Shown piece after piece: positions 49,732 through 58,345 of a DNA stretch of 64,000 nt. Where the stretch lies: contig NZ_JASGKT010000002.1 of assembly GCF_047600445.1 (NCBI RefSeq), positions 1,488,001-1,552,000 of the forward strand, in the 5' to 3' direction. How positions within the stretch are numbered: the stretch's first letter is position 1; the number at the start of each line of letters is the position of its first letter. Position numbers and translations under genes: made by a program. The notes under the pieces were generated by a model. That model was given only the letters and a program-made list of their open reading frames with translations, was not told the DNA's origin and ran no database searches. Origin of the DNA: Piscinibacter sp047600445. GTDB taxonomy: Bacteria; Pseudomonadota; Gammaproteobacteria; Burkholderiales; Burkholderiaceae_C.

Positions 49732-50589
49732 ATGCCCTTCGACTTCGCCTCCGTCAGCGCGCCCTTCCGCATGCAGCCCGGGCTGCGCGCGCTGGCGCCC
49801 GAGGCGGCGCAGCTCACGCCGATCCACCCCGGCGATCGCGCCTTCGCCGAGAAGCTGGCGGTGCTGACACACCACGCCGACCAGGCGCTGCTGGTGCAGC
49901 CCGGTTTCGATGCGGCGCCGGCACTGGCCGCGCTGATGGCGCAGGCGGCGCGCGAGCACCCGCAGGCCTGGCACGAGGCGCGGACGCGGCTGCCCGCCGA
50001 GCCGGCCGTCGCCGCCTGCCTGGCCGCCCTGAGCGACGCCTGGCGGCTGCCCGCGCTGCTGAGCCTCTCCTTCGCCGAGGACTTCGCGATCATCGACGGC
50101 GCCAGCGCGCGCATCCCCTGGCTGGCGGTGTGCCTGCCCTCGCAGTGGTCGCCGCAGGACAAGGTCGGGCGTCACTTCGCCGAGGTGCACGCGCCGGTGG
50201 CCGACAACCGGCTGCTGCTGGCCGCCGGCGACCATCTGGCGCGCCTGGTCACCGGCACGCAGCGCTGGGAGCGTTTCGTCTGGACCATCGTGCCCGAGCC
50301 GCGCCTGGACATGCATCCGGCGCGCGTGGGTCCGCCGCATTGGCGCGACGCGGCCGAGGCCTTCTTCCGCACCGAGCGCCAGACCTTCATCCCGCTGCCC
50401 GAGGCGCGCCAGGCGGTCTTCACGATCCACGTCGAGAGCCGGCCGCTGGCCGAGGCGATCGCCACGCCCGGACAGGCCGCCGCCGTGCACGCCGCGCTGG
50501 CCTCGATGAGCGAGGCGGTGCTCGCCTACCGCGGCCTGAGCAGCGTGCGCGGGCGGCTGCTGGACTGGCTGGCCTCGCGCATGGCATGA
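49732..50589 (+). CDS. Heme-dependent oxidative N-demethylase-like protein (DUF3445)
   Basis: A 285-aa protein of the DUF3445 family, known from the alpha subunit of heme-dependent oxidative N-demethylases. Typical segments are LPSQWSPQDKVGRHFAEVHA, HLARLVTGTQRWERFVWTIV and RTERQTFIPLPEARQAVFTI. The Burkholderiales substrate is unknown. ATG 49732 comes after the efp terminator; the stop overlaps the mnmC start by 4 bp (ATGA), so the two are coupled. Confidence 0.85.
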   Translation: MPFDFASVSAPFRMQPGLRALAPEAAQLTPIHPGDRAFAEKLAVLTHHADQALLVQPGFDAAPALAALMAQAAREHPQAWHEARTRLPAEPAVAACLAALSDAWRLPALLSLSFAEDFAIIDGASARIPWLAVCLPSQWSPQDKVGRHFAEVHAPVADNRLLLAAGDHLARLVTGTQRWERFVWTIVPEPRLDMHPARVGPPHWRDAAEAFFRTERQTFIPLPEARQAVFTIHVESRPLAEAIATPGQAAAVHAALASMSEAVLAYRGLSSVRGRLLDWLASRMA

Positions 50590-52622
50590 AAACCGCGCCC
50601 ATCGTCGCCGCCGACATCGTGCCCTCGCCCGAGGGCCTGCCCTTCGCCGCCGCATTCGGCGACGTCTACCACCCGCGCGGCGGCGCGCTCGATCAGGCGC
50701 GCCACGTCTTTCTCGCCGGCAACGGCCTGCCCGAGCGCTGGCGCGGCCGCGAGCGCTTCGTCATCGCCGAGACCGGCTTCGGCCTGGGCAACAACTTCCT
50801 CGCCGCGTGGCAGGCCTGGCGCGACGATCCGCAGCGCAGCGAGCGGCTCGACTTCGTTGCGGTGGAACTGCATCCGCCGCGCGCCGACGATCTTTTGGCA
50901 TGGCCGCGCGACGCGGCCGTGCAGGAACTCGCGGCGCAACTTCATGCGCAATGGCCGCTGCTCACGCCCGACCTGCACCGCCTCGAATTCGAAGGCGGCC
51001 GCGTCACGCTGCACCTCGCCTTCGGCGACGCGGCGCAGTGGCTGCCCGAATGGGTGGCCAGCGTCGACGCCTTCTTCCTCGACGGCTTCGCGCCCGACCG
51101 CAACCCGGCGATGTGGGACGCGCGGCTGTTCAAGTCGCTGGCGCGGCTGGCCGCGCCGGGCGCGACGGCGGCCACCTGGTCGTCGGCGCGAGCGGTGCGT
51201 GATGCGCTGCGCGGCGCCGGTTTCGAGGTGAACAAGACCCCCGGCCGCGGCGGCAAGCGCGAGATCACGCTGGCGCGCTTCGTGCCGCCGCCGGCCGCCG
51301 CGCGGCGCGTGCCGCCGGGCCGGCCGCGCGGGCGCGGCGTAGCGCGCAAGGCGTTGATCGTCGGCGCCGGCCTGGCCGGCTGCGCGGCCGCCTGGGCACT
51401 GGCCGGGCAAGACTGGCAATGCGAACTGTTCGACCGCCACGCCGAGCCGGCGCAGGAAGGCTCGGGCAATCCCGGTGGGCTGTTCCACGGCATCGTCACA
51501 CCCGACGACGGCGCGCATGCGCGCTGGCACCGCGCCGCCGCGCTCGCGTTCGCGCCGGTGGCGCGCGCCGCGGTGGCTGCCGGCGTGCCAGGCGCGGTCG
51601 ATGGCCTGCTGCGGCTGGAATACCAACTGCGCGACGTGGCGGCGATGCAGGAACGCCTGCGGCGCCTCGGCCTGCCGCCGGCCTACGTCGAGGCGCTGCC
51701 GGCCGGCGTGGCCTCGGCGCGCGCCGGCGTCACGCTGCGCGACCCGGCGTGGTTCTTTCCCGGCGGCGGCTGGATCGCGCCGCGCGGCCTGGCGGCCTGG
51801 CTGCTGCGTTCGGCCGCCAGGCCGGTGGCATGGCATGGCGGCGTGCAGGTCGATGCGCTGCGCCGCGACGGCGCGCAATGGTGCCTGCTCGACGCCGCCG
51901 GCCGCGAACTCGCGCGCGCACCCACTGTTGTGCTCGCCAATGCCGGCGACGCGCTGCGCCTGCTCGATGCGCCGGACTGGCCGGTGCAGGCGGTGCGCGG
52001 CCAGGTGGCTGTCGCGCCGGCCGCCGGCATGCTTCTGCCGAAGCTGCCGCTGGCCGGCGCCGGCTACGTGCTGCCGCCCGTGGGCGATCGCGCCGTGTTC
52101 GGCGCGACCGCGCGGCGCGGCGATGTCGATGCGGCGGTGCGTGAGACCGACCACGTGGAGAACCTCGCCAAGCTCGCGCGCCTGCTCGGGAATGAATCAT
52201 CCGTTCGCCCTGAGCTTGTCGAAGGGCGCCCGCGTGGCGCGGCAGGGCTTCGACGAGCTCAGCCCGAACGGGAGTCGAGCCTCGTTCACGAACTGCAAGG
52301 CCGCGTCGGCTGGCGCTGCACGGCGCTGGACCGGCTGCCGCTGATCGGCGCCGTGCCCGACGCCAGCGCGTCCGGCGTCGGCTCGGCCGACCAGCCGCGC
52401 CTGCTGGCGCGCCGCGAGAGCTTGTTCGTGTTCGCCGCGCTGGGCTCGCGCGGCATCGTGCAGTCGGTGCTGGGCGCGCGGCTGCTGGCGGCCTGGGTGA
52501 CCGGCGCGCCCGCGCCAGTGGCGGCGAGCCTGATGGATGCCGTCGACCCGGCGCGCTTCGCGGCGCGCTCGCGCCGCAAGGGGCTCAGTTCGAACCGGGC
52601 TGCGCCGGCTGGGGCGCCGTGA
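50586..52622 (+). CDS. mnmC: Bifunctional tRNA 5-methylaminomethyl-2-thiouridine protein MnmC
   Basis: A 678-aa two-domain enzyme for the last steps of mnm5s2U34 in tRNA. The N-terminal methyltransferase (MnmC2) has FVIAETGFGLGNNFLAAW and FLDGFAPDRNPAMWD; the C-terminal FAD oxidoreductase (MnmC1) starts with ALIVGAGLAGCAAAWALAGQ and has GSGNPGGLFHGIV. Between residues about 535 and 570 it carries an in-frame insertion of a palindromic repeat (52201-52271) encoding NESSVRPELVEGRPRGAAGL and onward. The reading frame is intact before LQGRVGWRCTALDRLP, so it is probably still functional. Confidence 0.9.
   Translation: MKTAPIVAADIVPSPEGLPFAAAFGDVYHPRGGALDQARHVFLAGNGLPERWRGRERFVIAETGFGLGNNFLAAWQAWRDDPQRSERLDFVAVELHPPRADDLLAWPRDAAVQELAAQLHAQWPLLTPDLHRLEFEGGRVTLHLAFGDAAQWLPEWVASVDAFFLDGFAPDRNPAMWDARLFKSLARLAAPGATAATWSSARAVRDALRGAGFEVNKTPGRGGKREITLARFVPPPAAARRVPPGRPRGRGVARKALIVGAGLAGCAAAWALAGQDWQCELFDRHAEPAQEGSGNPGGLFHGIVTPDDGAHARWHRAAALAFAPVARAAVAAGVPGAVDGLLRLEYQLRDVAAMQERLRRLGLPPAYVEALPAGVASARAGVTLRDPAWFFPGGGWIAPRGLAAWLLRSAARPVAWHGGVQVDALRRDGAQWCLLDAAGRELARAPTVVLANAGDALRLLDAPDWPVQAVRGQVAVAPAAGMLLPKLPLAGAGYVLPPVGDRAVFGATARRGDVDAAVRETDHVENLAKLARLLGNESSVRPELVEGRPRGAAGLRRAQPERESSLVHELQGRVGWRCTALDRLPLIGAVPDASASGVGSADQPRLLARRESLFVFAALGSRGIVQSVLGARLLAAWVTGAPAPVAASLMDAVDPARFAARSRRKGLSSNRAAPAGAP
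52201..52271. repeat. Palindromic repeat element inserted in frame in mnmC
   Basis: 24-bp arms CCGTTCGCCCTGAGCTTGTC-GAAG (52201-52224) and CTTCGACGAGCTCAGCCCGA-ACGG (52248-52271) are near-perfect inverted copies separated by 23 bp. This sequence type (GCCCTGAGCTTGTCGAAGG) is familiar as a dispersed palindrome in betaproteobacterial intergenic regions; here it interrupts a coding region without breaking the frame. Confidence 0.85.
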
Positions 52623-52782
52623 GTTCGTCGGCGTCGTCCTCGGGCGCCGCCTCGCCCTCGCCGTCGGCGCCCGTGCCGCCGCCGGCCTTGCGCGCGGCTT
52701 TCTCGCGCGCCTTCTCTTCCTTCTTGTTTTTCTTCGCCAGCTCGCGCTGTCGCTTCTCGTACGAATAGTTGGGTTTGGCCAT
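52585..52782 (-). CDS. Small conserved charged protein
   Basis: A 65-aa protein beginning MAKPNYSYEKRQRELAKKNK with a long Lys/Glu/Ala helix and an acidic Pro-rich tail. I recall proteins with this N-terminus as widely conserved and uncharacterised in Burkholderiales. Its 3' end overlaps the mnmC 3' end convergently by 38 bp. The ATG at 52782 follows an AGGAAA-type site. Confidence 0.75.
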   Translation of the reverse strand: MAKPNYSYEKRQRELAKKNKKEEKAREKAARKAGGGTGADGEGEAAPEDDADELTAPQPAQPGSN

Positions 52783-52871
52783 GCGCGCTGTTTCCTTTCC
52801 TGGGAGGCGCCTGGCGGCGCCCGATATCGCGAGGTTACGCGCTTTTGCCGGCGCTGCGCCGCGAACAGCGC

Positions 52872-53531
52872 TCAGAAATCGAGAGTCTTCACGCCTTGTG
52901 CCGTGCCGAGCAGGCAGACGCTGGCACGGTGCCGTGCGAAGATGCCCACCGTCACCACGCCCGGCCACTGGTTGATTTCCCGCTCCAGCGCCAGCGGGTC
53001 GGTGATGGCCAGGCCGCGCACGTCGAGGATGAGGCCGCCGTTGTCGGTCACCACGCCTTCGCGCAGCGCCGCGTCGCCGCCCAGCGCCGCGAAGCGCCGC
53101 GCCACCTGCGCGCTGGCCATCGGGATCACTTCCACCGGCAGCGGGAAGCGGCCTAGCGTGTCCACCAGCTTGGATTCGTCGGCGATGCAGACGAAGCGCT
53201 CGGCCAGGTCGGCGACGATCTTCTCGCGCGTCAGCGCCGCGCCGCCGCCCTTGATCATGTGGCCGCCGCGGTCGATCTCGTCGGCGCCGTCGATGTAGAC
53301 CGGGATGCGCTCGACGCCGTTGCTGTCCAGCACCGCGATGCCGTGGGCGCGCAGCCGCTGCGTGCTCTTCTCGCTGCTGGACACCGCGCCGGCGATGCGA
53401 TCCTTGAGGGTCGCCAGCGCGTCGATGAAGCAGTTGACCGTCGAGCCGGTGCCGACGCCGACCACCTGGCCCGGTTGCACGTAGGCCAGCGCGGCCTGGC
53501 CGACGAGGGCCTTGAGTTCGTCCTGGGTCAT
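52872..53531 (-). CDS. rpiA: Ribose-5-phosphate isomerase A
   Basis: A 219-aa enzyme interconverting ribose 5-phosphate and ribulose 5-phosphate in the pentose phosphate pathway. Signatures are VGVGTGSTVNCFIDAL, SSSEKST, YIDGADEIDRGGHMIKGGGA and the catalytic Asp/Lys in the last, ALTREKIVA. Length is typical. It is divergent from pyrD with 70 bp between. Confidence 0.96.
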   Translation of the reverse strand: MTQDELKALVGQAALAYVQPGQVVGVGTGSTVNCFIDALATLKDRIAGAVSSSEKSTQRLRAHGIAVLDSNGVERIPVYIDGADEIDRGGHMIKGGGAALTREKIVADLAERFVCIADESKLVDTLGRFPLPVEVIPMASAQVARRFAALGGDAALREGVVTDNGGLILDVRGLAITDPLALEREINQWPGVVTVGIFARHRASVCLLGTAQGVKTLDF

Positions 53532-53601
53532 GGCGTGGGCGTTCGGCGCGTAGGGGTTTGCGACAATCGCGCGATTATCCAGGACGCCCACCCGACCCCG
53601 C

Positions 53602-54642
53602 ATGGCCCTCGTTCCCTACCCGCTCGCCCGCACCGTGCTGTTCGGCCTCGACCCCGAGGATGCGCACGACCTGACGTTGGCCGCGCTGGCGCGCATCCAG
53701 CACACGCCGCTGGCCTGCGTGGTCGCGCAGCCGCGCGTCGACGATCCGGTGACGCTGGCCGGGCTGCGCTTCCCGAACCGCATCGGCCTGGCCGCCGGCC
53801 TGGACAAGAACGGCCGCTGCATCGACGGCCTGGGCGCGATGGGCTTCGGCTTCGTCGAGGTCGGCACCGTGACGCCCCGGCCGCAGCCTGGCAATGCGAA
53901 GCCGAGGCTGTTCCGCCTGCCCGAAGCGCGCGCGCTGATCAACCGGCTCGGCTTCAACAACGACGGGCTCGACGCCTTCGTCGCCAACGTGAAGCGCGCG
54001 GGTTTCCGCGCGCAGGGCGGCATCCTGGGCCTGAACATCGGCAAGAACGCCGCGACGCCGATCGAGCGCGCGGTGGACGACTACCTGCTCGGCCTGGCCG
54101 GCGTCTACCCGCACGCCGACTACGTGACGATCAACATCTCCAGCCCGAACACGCAGAACCTGCGCGAGCTGCAGGGCGACGCGGCGCTCGACGCGCTGCT
54201 GGGCGCCATCACGCAGCGCCGCGAGGCCTTGCAGCGCGAGCACGGCCGCGCCGTGCCGCTGTTCGTGAAGATCGCGCCCGATCTCGACGAGGCGCAGGTC
54301 AAGCTGATCGCCGCGACGCTGAACCGCCACGGCATCGACGGCGTGATCGCGACCAACACGACGATCGCGCGCGACGCCGTCAGGCACCTGATGCACGGCG
54401 CCGAGGCCGGCGGCCTGTCGGGCGCGCCGGTGCTGGAGGCGAGCAACCGAGTGATCCGCGCGCTGCGCGCCGAGCTGGGCGGCGGCTACCCGATCATCGG
54501 CGTGGGCGGCGTGATGAGCGCGGCCGACGCGCTCGCCAAGCGCGAAGCCGGTGCGGACCTCGTGCAGATCTACACCGGCTTCATCTACCAGGGCCCGCCG
54601 CTGATCACCGAGGCGGCGCAGGCCCTGAAGGCGCGGGGCTGA
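53602..54642 (+). CDS. pyrD: Dihydroorotate dehydrogenase (quinone), class 2
   Basis: A 346-aa FMN enzyme oxidising dihydroorotate to orotate with quinone, in pyrimidine synthesis. The membrane-facing N-terminus is followed by NRIGLAAGLDKNGRCIDGLG, the substrate motif NRLGFNNDG, VTINISSPNTQNLRELQ with the catalytic Ser, TNTTIARDAVRH and IGVGGVMSAADALAKREAGA. Class 2 is indicated by the N-terminal extension and the Ser. It ends 11 bp before the convergent scoB stop. Confidence 0.97.
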   Translation: MALVPYPLARTVLFGLDPEDAHDLTLAALARIQHTPLACVVAQPRVDDPVTLAGLRFPNRIGLAAGLDKNGRCIDGLGAMGFGFVEVGTVTPRPQPGNAKPRLFRLPEARALINRLGFNNDGLDAFVANVKRAGFRAQGGILGLNIGKNAATPIERAVDDYLLGLAGVYPHADYVTINISSPNTQNLRELQGDAALDALLGAITQRREALQREHGRAVPLFVKIAPDLDEAQVKLIAATLNRHGIDGVIATNTTIARDAVRHLMHGAEAGGLSGAPVLEASNRVIRALRAELGGGYPIIGVGGVMSAADALAKREAGADLVQIYTGFIYQGPPLITEAAQALKARG

Positions 54643-54653
54643 GCCCCTGAGCC

Positions 54654-55292
54654 TTACTGCAGCGTCACGCCCGTCTTGGCCTGAACCTCCTCGCGCGTCA
54701 CGCCCGGCGCGAGTTCGACGAGCTTCAGCCCGTGCGGCGTCACGTCGAGCACGGCGAGGTCGGTGATGATGCGGTCGACCACGCCCAGGCCGGTCAGCGG
54801 CAGCGTGCACTGCGGCAGGATCTTCAGGTCGAAGCCGCCGTCCTTCTTCTTCGCGACGTGCTCCATCAGCACGACCACGCTCTTGACGCCGGCCACGAGG
54901 TCCATCGCGCCGCCCATGCCCTTGACCATCTTGCCCGGGATCATCCAGTTGGCGAGGTCGCCCTTCTCGCTGACCTGCATCGCGCCGAGGATGGACAGGT
55001 TGACCTTGCCGCCGCGGATCATCGCGAAGCTGTCGTGGCTGCCGAAGATGCTCGAACCCGGCAGCGTGGTGACGGTCTGCTTGCCGGCGTTGATCAGGTC
55101 GGCGTCGACCTCGGCCTCGTCGGGGAACGGGCCGATGCCCAGCATGCCGTTCTCGCTTTGCAGCCACACCTCGATGGCCGGGTCGACGAAGTTGGCCACC
55201 AGCGTCGGCAGCCCGATGCCGAGGTTCACGTAGAAGCCGTCGGCGAGTTCGCGGGCGGCGCGCGCCGCCATTTCATCGTGGGTCCAGGCCAT
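54654..55292 (-). CDS. scoB: 3-oxoacid CoA-transferase subunit B
   Basis: A 212-aa CoA-transferase beta subunit. The catalytic Glu is in LQSENGMLGIGPFP near residue 47; GSSIFGSHDSFAMIRGGKVN and GAMQVSEKGDLANWMIPGK follow. With ScoA it moves CoA between succinyl-CoA and acetoacetate-type oxoacids. It starts 2 bp after the scoA stop, so both subunits are made from one message. Confidence 0.93.
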   Translation of the reverse strand: MAWTHDEMAARAARELADGFYVNLGIGLPTLVANFVDPAIEVWLQSENGMLGIGPFPDEAEVDADLINAGKQTVTTLPGSSIFGSHDSFAMIRGGKVNLSILGAMQVSEKGDLANWMIPGKMVKGMGGAMDLVAGVKSVVVLMEHVAKKKDGGFDLKILPQCTLPLTGLGVVDRIITDLAVLDVTPHGLKLVELAPGVTREEVQAKTGVTLQ

Positions 55293-55294
55293 CG

Positions 55295-56005
55295 TCAGGC
55301 TCCCTTCGGGTTCTGCTTGGTGGTGCGCTTCTCGATGCGCTTCTCGGGTTTGGCGTTGAGCACGAGGCGGTGCACGTAGATGCCCGGCAGGTGCACGGCA
55401 TCGGGGTCGAAGCTGCCGGTCTCGACGATCTCCTCCACCTCGACGACGCTGACGCGCCCGGCCATGATCGCGGCCGGATTGAAGTTGCGCGCGGTGCGGC
55501 GGAAGATCAGGTTGCCGCTCTTGTCGGCCTTCCAGGCCTTGGCCAGCGCGACGTCGGGCACCAGGGCGCGTTCCATCACGTAGGTGTGGCCGTCGAACTC
55601 GCGCAGCTCCTTGCCCTCGGCCACCAGCGTGCCGACGCCGGTGCGTGTGAAGAAGGCCGGGATGCCGGCGCCACCGGCGCGCAGCCGCTCGGCCAGCGTG
55701 CCCTGCGGCGTGAACTCCAGCTCCAACTCGCCGGCGAGGTACTGGCGCTCGAACTCCTTGTTCTCGCCGACGTAGCTCGAGATCATCTTCTTGATCTGGC
55801 GCGTCTCGAGCAACTGGCCGAGGCCGAAGCCGTCGACGCCGGCGTTGTTCGAGATCACCGTGAGGTTCTTCGCCTTCGAGTCGCGCAGCGCGGCGATCAG
55901 CGCCTCGGGGATGCCGCACAGGCCGAAGCCGCCCACGGCGAGCAACTGCCCGTCGTGCACGATGCCTTCGAGCGCCTTGGCCGCGCTCGGGTACACCTTG
56001 TTCAT
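55295..56005 (-). CDS. scoA: 3-oxoacid CoA-transferase subunit A
   Basis: A 236-aa alpha subunit. Signatures are GIVHDGQLLAVGGFGLCGIP, SNNAGVDGFGLGQLLE, and FTPQGTLAERLRAGGAGIPA. ATG 56005 is chosen for the canonical MNKVYPSA start, with a GGAGACG site; the frame runs 18 codons further up through the regulatory region. Co-directional with scoB and divergent from a PAS-LuxR regulator that may control it. Confidence 0.93.
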   Translation of the reverse strand: MNKVYPSAAKALEGIVHDGQLLAVGGFGLCGIPEALIAALRDSKAKNLTVISNNAGVDGFGLGQLLETRQIKKMISSYVGENKEFERQYLAGELELEFTPQGTLAERLRAGGAGIPAFFTRTGVGTLVAEGKELREFDGHTYVMERALVPDVALAKAWKADKSGNLIFRRTARNFNPAAIMAGRVSVVEVEEIVETGSFDPDAVHLPGIYVHRLVLNAKPEKRIEKRTTKQNPKGA

Positions 56006-56046
56006 CGAAACGTCTCCTGGGTGGGATAGGAAGCGGGCGAAGCGTA

Positions 56047-56077
56047 CTACGTATGGCATTACGTAGGCGCTACGTAG
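56047..56077. promoter_or_regulatory. Triple TACGTA operator between scoA and the PAS-LuxR gene
   Basis: Three copies of TACGTA: CTACGTA (56047-56053), TACGTAG (56060-56066) and CTACGTAG (56070-56077), the first two forming an inverted repeat with 6-bp spacing. They lie in the 81-bp divergent region and are the obvious binding sites for the LuxR-type regulator next door, controlling both itself and scoAB (inference). Confidence 0.65.
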
Positions 56078-56086
56078 AATTGACTA

Positions 56087-56680
56087 ATGACTACCCCGCA
56101 GTCGGCTGCACCTCAGTCGGCCATCGACTACCGCACCGCCTTCGACCTCGCGCCGGTGGGCATGGTGCTGTCGCGCCAGCGGCTGATGGTCGACTGCAAC
56201 CGGCAGGTGCTGGCGATGTTCGGCGCCGAGCGCGAGCAGTTGGTCGGCCAGAGCTTCGAAGTGCTCTACCCCACGCACGACGAATTCGAGCGCACCGGCG
56301 AGCGCATCGCCGCGAGCCTGGACCGCCAGGGCTGGTACAGCGACGAGCGTGTGATGAAGCGCCTGGACAACGCCGGTGGCGCGCAGCGCGGCGAGCTGTT
56401 CTGGTGCCACGTCTCGGGCCGCGCGCTCGACCCGGCGCGGCCGCACGCCGCCGGCATCTGGGTGTTCGAGGACCTGTCGGCGCGGCGGCGGCTGGCGGTC
56501 GACCTGACGCCGCGCGAACGCGAGATCGCCGCGCTGCTGATCGAGGGGCTGACCAGCAAGCTGATCGGCAAGCGGCTGGATATCAGCCCGCGCACGGTGG
56601 ACGTGTATCGCGCCCGGCTGATGAAGAAGCATCGGGCGGCGACGACGCCGGAACTGGTGCAGAAGTTGTTGCGGGCTTGA
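56087..56680 (+). CDS. PAS-domain LuxR-type transcriptional regulator
   Basis: A 197-aa regulator. An N-terminal PAS domain (FDLAPVGMVLSRQRLMVDCN, residues about 18-120) is joined to a LuxR-type HTH (LTPREREIAALLIEGLTSKL, then IGKRLDISPRTVDVYRARLM). No receiver domain is present, so the PAS domain probably senses a ligand or redox state. It is divergent from the CoA-transferase genes and likely controls them. Confidence 0.88.
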   Translation: MTTPQSAAPQSAIDYRTAFDLAPVGMVLSRQRLMVDCNRQVLAMFGAEREQLVGQSFEVLYPTHDEFERTGERIAASLDRQGWYSDERVMKRLDNAGGAQRGELFWCHVSGRALDPARPHAAGIWVFEDLSARRRLAVDLTPREREIAALLIEGLTSKLIGKRLDISPRTVDVYRARLMKKHRAATTPELVQKLLRA

Positions 56681-56799
56681 TGTTCGCGGCCTGAGGCATG
56701 CATGGGCTGGGGCGGCAAAGGGCCGTCCGGGGCGCCCGCGGCGCTTCGATGAGGCGGTCGGCTGCGCCGACTGCCCTGCGGTGCTCGGGCTTGCGGCCC

Positions 56800-57150
56800 T
56801 GCCGCGGAACTCACTACGCTCACTTCGTTCGCTGCGTTCAAACACCCGCGGCAAGCATGAGGACGAAGCGCGCGAGTACGCGCGCGGGCCACAAGCCCTG
56901 CGCTTCTCGGCGCCTCATAGGCGCGCCGCGAGCGCCCCGGACGGTCCTTTGCTGAATCAGCGATGGCATGCCATCTTCCGCACACCACCATTGGTTCAGC
57001 GCGGCAGGCGCGGCCCCGTGGGGGCGATTTGGGGGCGGCGAGAAGCGCAGGCACCGGGGTCGGCGCGCGTACCCGCGCGCTTCGTCCTCATGCTCGTCGC
57101 GGGTGTTTGAGCGCAGCGGGCAAGGCCCGCGCAGCGAGTTCCGCGACGCG
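56800..57150. repeat. Large imperfect palindrome in a gene-free stretch
   Basis: The gene-free stretch 56681-57260 is dominated by an inverted repeat. The best arms are 47 bp, 56838-56884 and 57064-57110, with three mismatches; further pairing occurs outside (GCGGAACTC / GAGTTCCGC) and inside (CTGCGCTTCTCG / CGAGAAGCGCAG). The centre holds a perfect 14-bp palindrome GATGGCATGCCATC (56962-56975). Both strands give similar open frames, which is an effect of the symmetry. It may be a non-autonomous mobile repeat or the remains of inverted duplications. Apart from this, 56681-57260 shows nothing. Confidence 0.8.
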
Positions 57151-57260
57151 GCCCCGGTGTCGAGCATCGCAGCGAAGTCGGTGCGCAGCACCGACCGCCA
57201 CCGCATGAGCCCCCACGGGGCCGCGCCTGCCGCGCCGCTCGGTGCCGCGCACGCCGTCAG

Positions 57261-57695
57261 CTATTCGGCCGCCGCCGCCACAACCTCGCGAATCCGCTCC
57301 GGCAGCGGCACCGACTTCTGCTTCGGAAAGTCGACCCACACCGTCTTCGCCCCGCCCTCGGTGCAGATCACGCCGGGCTGGTCGGTGCGCTCCAGCGTCA
57401 TGTAGGTGTCGAAGCTGGTGCGCCCGGGGTTGGCGACGTAGTGCTTGGCCAGCACCTCGCCCGGGTATTCGAGCTGGCGGATGAAGCTGCAGAAGGCGTT
57501 GACGATCACCGGCCCCACGTCCTGCGGCCCGGGCAAGGTGCCTATCGTCTCGAACCAGGCGATGCGCACGGTCTCGAAATAGCGGAAGTAGATGGTGTTG
57601 TTGACGTGGCCCATCGCGTCCATGTCGCCCCAGCGGATCGGGATCACCATCTGGTGCACCAGCTTCTTTTGCTCGGGCAGGTGGAATCGCAGCAT
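57261..57695 (-). CDS. Hotdog-fold acyl-CoA thioesterase (YbgC/4HBT type)
   Basis: A 144-aa thioesterase. IRWGDMDAMGHVNNTIYFRY carries the catalytic Asp and the HVNN motif of the 4-hydroxybenzoyl-CoA thioesterase group. NPGRTSFDTYMTLERTDQPG is typical of the second half. The substrate is unknown. It is 14 bp downstream of the yceH stop region, in a minus-strand run with yceH and an SDR gene. Confidence 0.9.
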   Translation of the reverse strand: MLRFHLPEQKKLVHQMVIPIRWGDMDAMGHVNNTIYFRYFETVRIAWFETIGTLPGPQDVGPVIVNAFCSFIRQLEYPGEVLAKHYVANPGRTSFDTYMTLERTDQPGVICTEGGAKTVWVDFPKQKSVPLPERIREVVAAAAE

Positions 57696-57709
57696 CGTCT
57701 CGTTCCTCG

Positions 57710-58345
57710 TCAGGGCCTGGCGACGCCCAGCTCGGCGTAGAGCCGCTCGACCAGCGCGCGCAGTTCGTTGACCTCGGCCTTCAGCGCGGCGATCTCGCTG
57801 CTGGCGACGATGTCGTCGGTGGCCGCCGGCAGTGCGCTCAGGTCCACCGCGCCGGCCAGCAACTGCGTCCAGCGCGGCTCGCGCGCGCCGGGGGCGCGCG
57901 GCAGCTTGAGCGCCAGCGCGCCGCCCTTGTCGTCGGGCCGCGCGGCGAGTTCGTCGAGGAAGGCTTCCACCGACGACGTGTCGGCGAAGCGGTGCAGCCG
58001 CTCGCAGTTCGTGCGCAGCTCGGAGGCCGTCTGCGGCCCGCGCAGCATCAGCACCGCCAGCAGCGCCACCGCCTGCGAGGGCACGCCCAGCGCGCGGCCG
58101 AGGTTGTGCTCGTAGCGCGCCACGCGCGAGCCGCTGCTCTCGAAGACGAGGCTGAGCACGCGCAGCGAATCGACGGCGTCCTGCACCTCGGCCTCGCTCG
58201 CGCTGAGCACCGGGTCGCGCGCGGTCTTCTGGTTGCAGCCCAGCGTCAGCGCGTTGAGCGACAGCGGGTAGCTGTCGGGCACGGTGTGCTGCTTCTCGAC
58301 CAGCACGCCGAGCACGCGGGTCTCGAGCAGCGACAGCGTTCTCAC
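57710..58345 (-). CDS. yceH: YceH-family (DUF480) protein
   Basis: A 211-aa protein with two winged-helix-like domains. Conserved segments are LLETRVLGVLVEKQHTVPDS, YPLSLNALTLGCNQKTARDP and LLAVLMLRGPQTASELRTNC, followed by a C-terminal helix that resembles a coiled coil. The family is widespread and uncharacterised; DNA binding is possible. GTG 58345 overlaps the stop of the upstream SDR gene (GTGA). Confidence 0.9.
   Translation of the reverse strand: MRTLSLLETRVLGVLVEKQHTVPDSYPLSLNALTLGCNQKTARDPVLSASEAEVQDAVDSLRVLSLVFESSGSRVARYEHNLGRALGVPSQAVALLAVLMLRGPQTASELRTNCERLHRFADTSSVEAFLDELAARPDDKGGALALKLPRAPGAREPRWTQLLAGAVDLSALPAATDDIVASSEIAALKAEVNELRALVERLYAELGVARP

Noticed and set aside
56781..57206. 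Overlapping open frames on both strands
   Set aside because: Their similar translations result from the inverted repeat. No ribosome-binding sites or family similarity.
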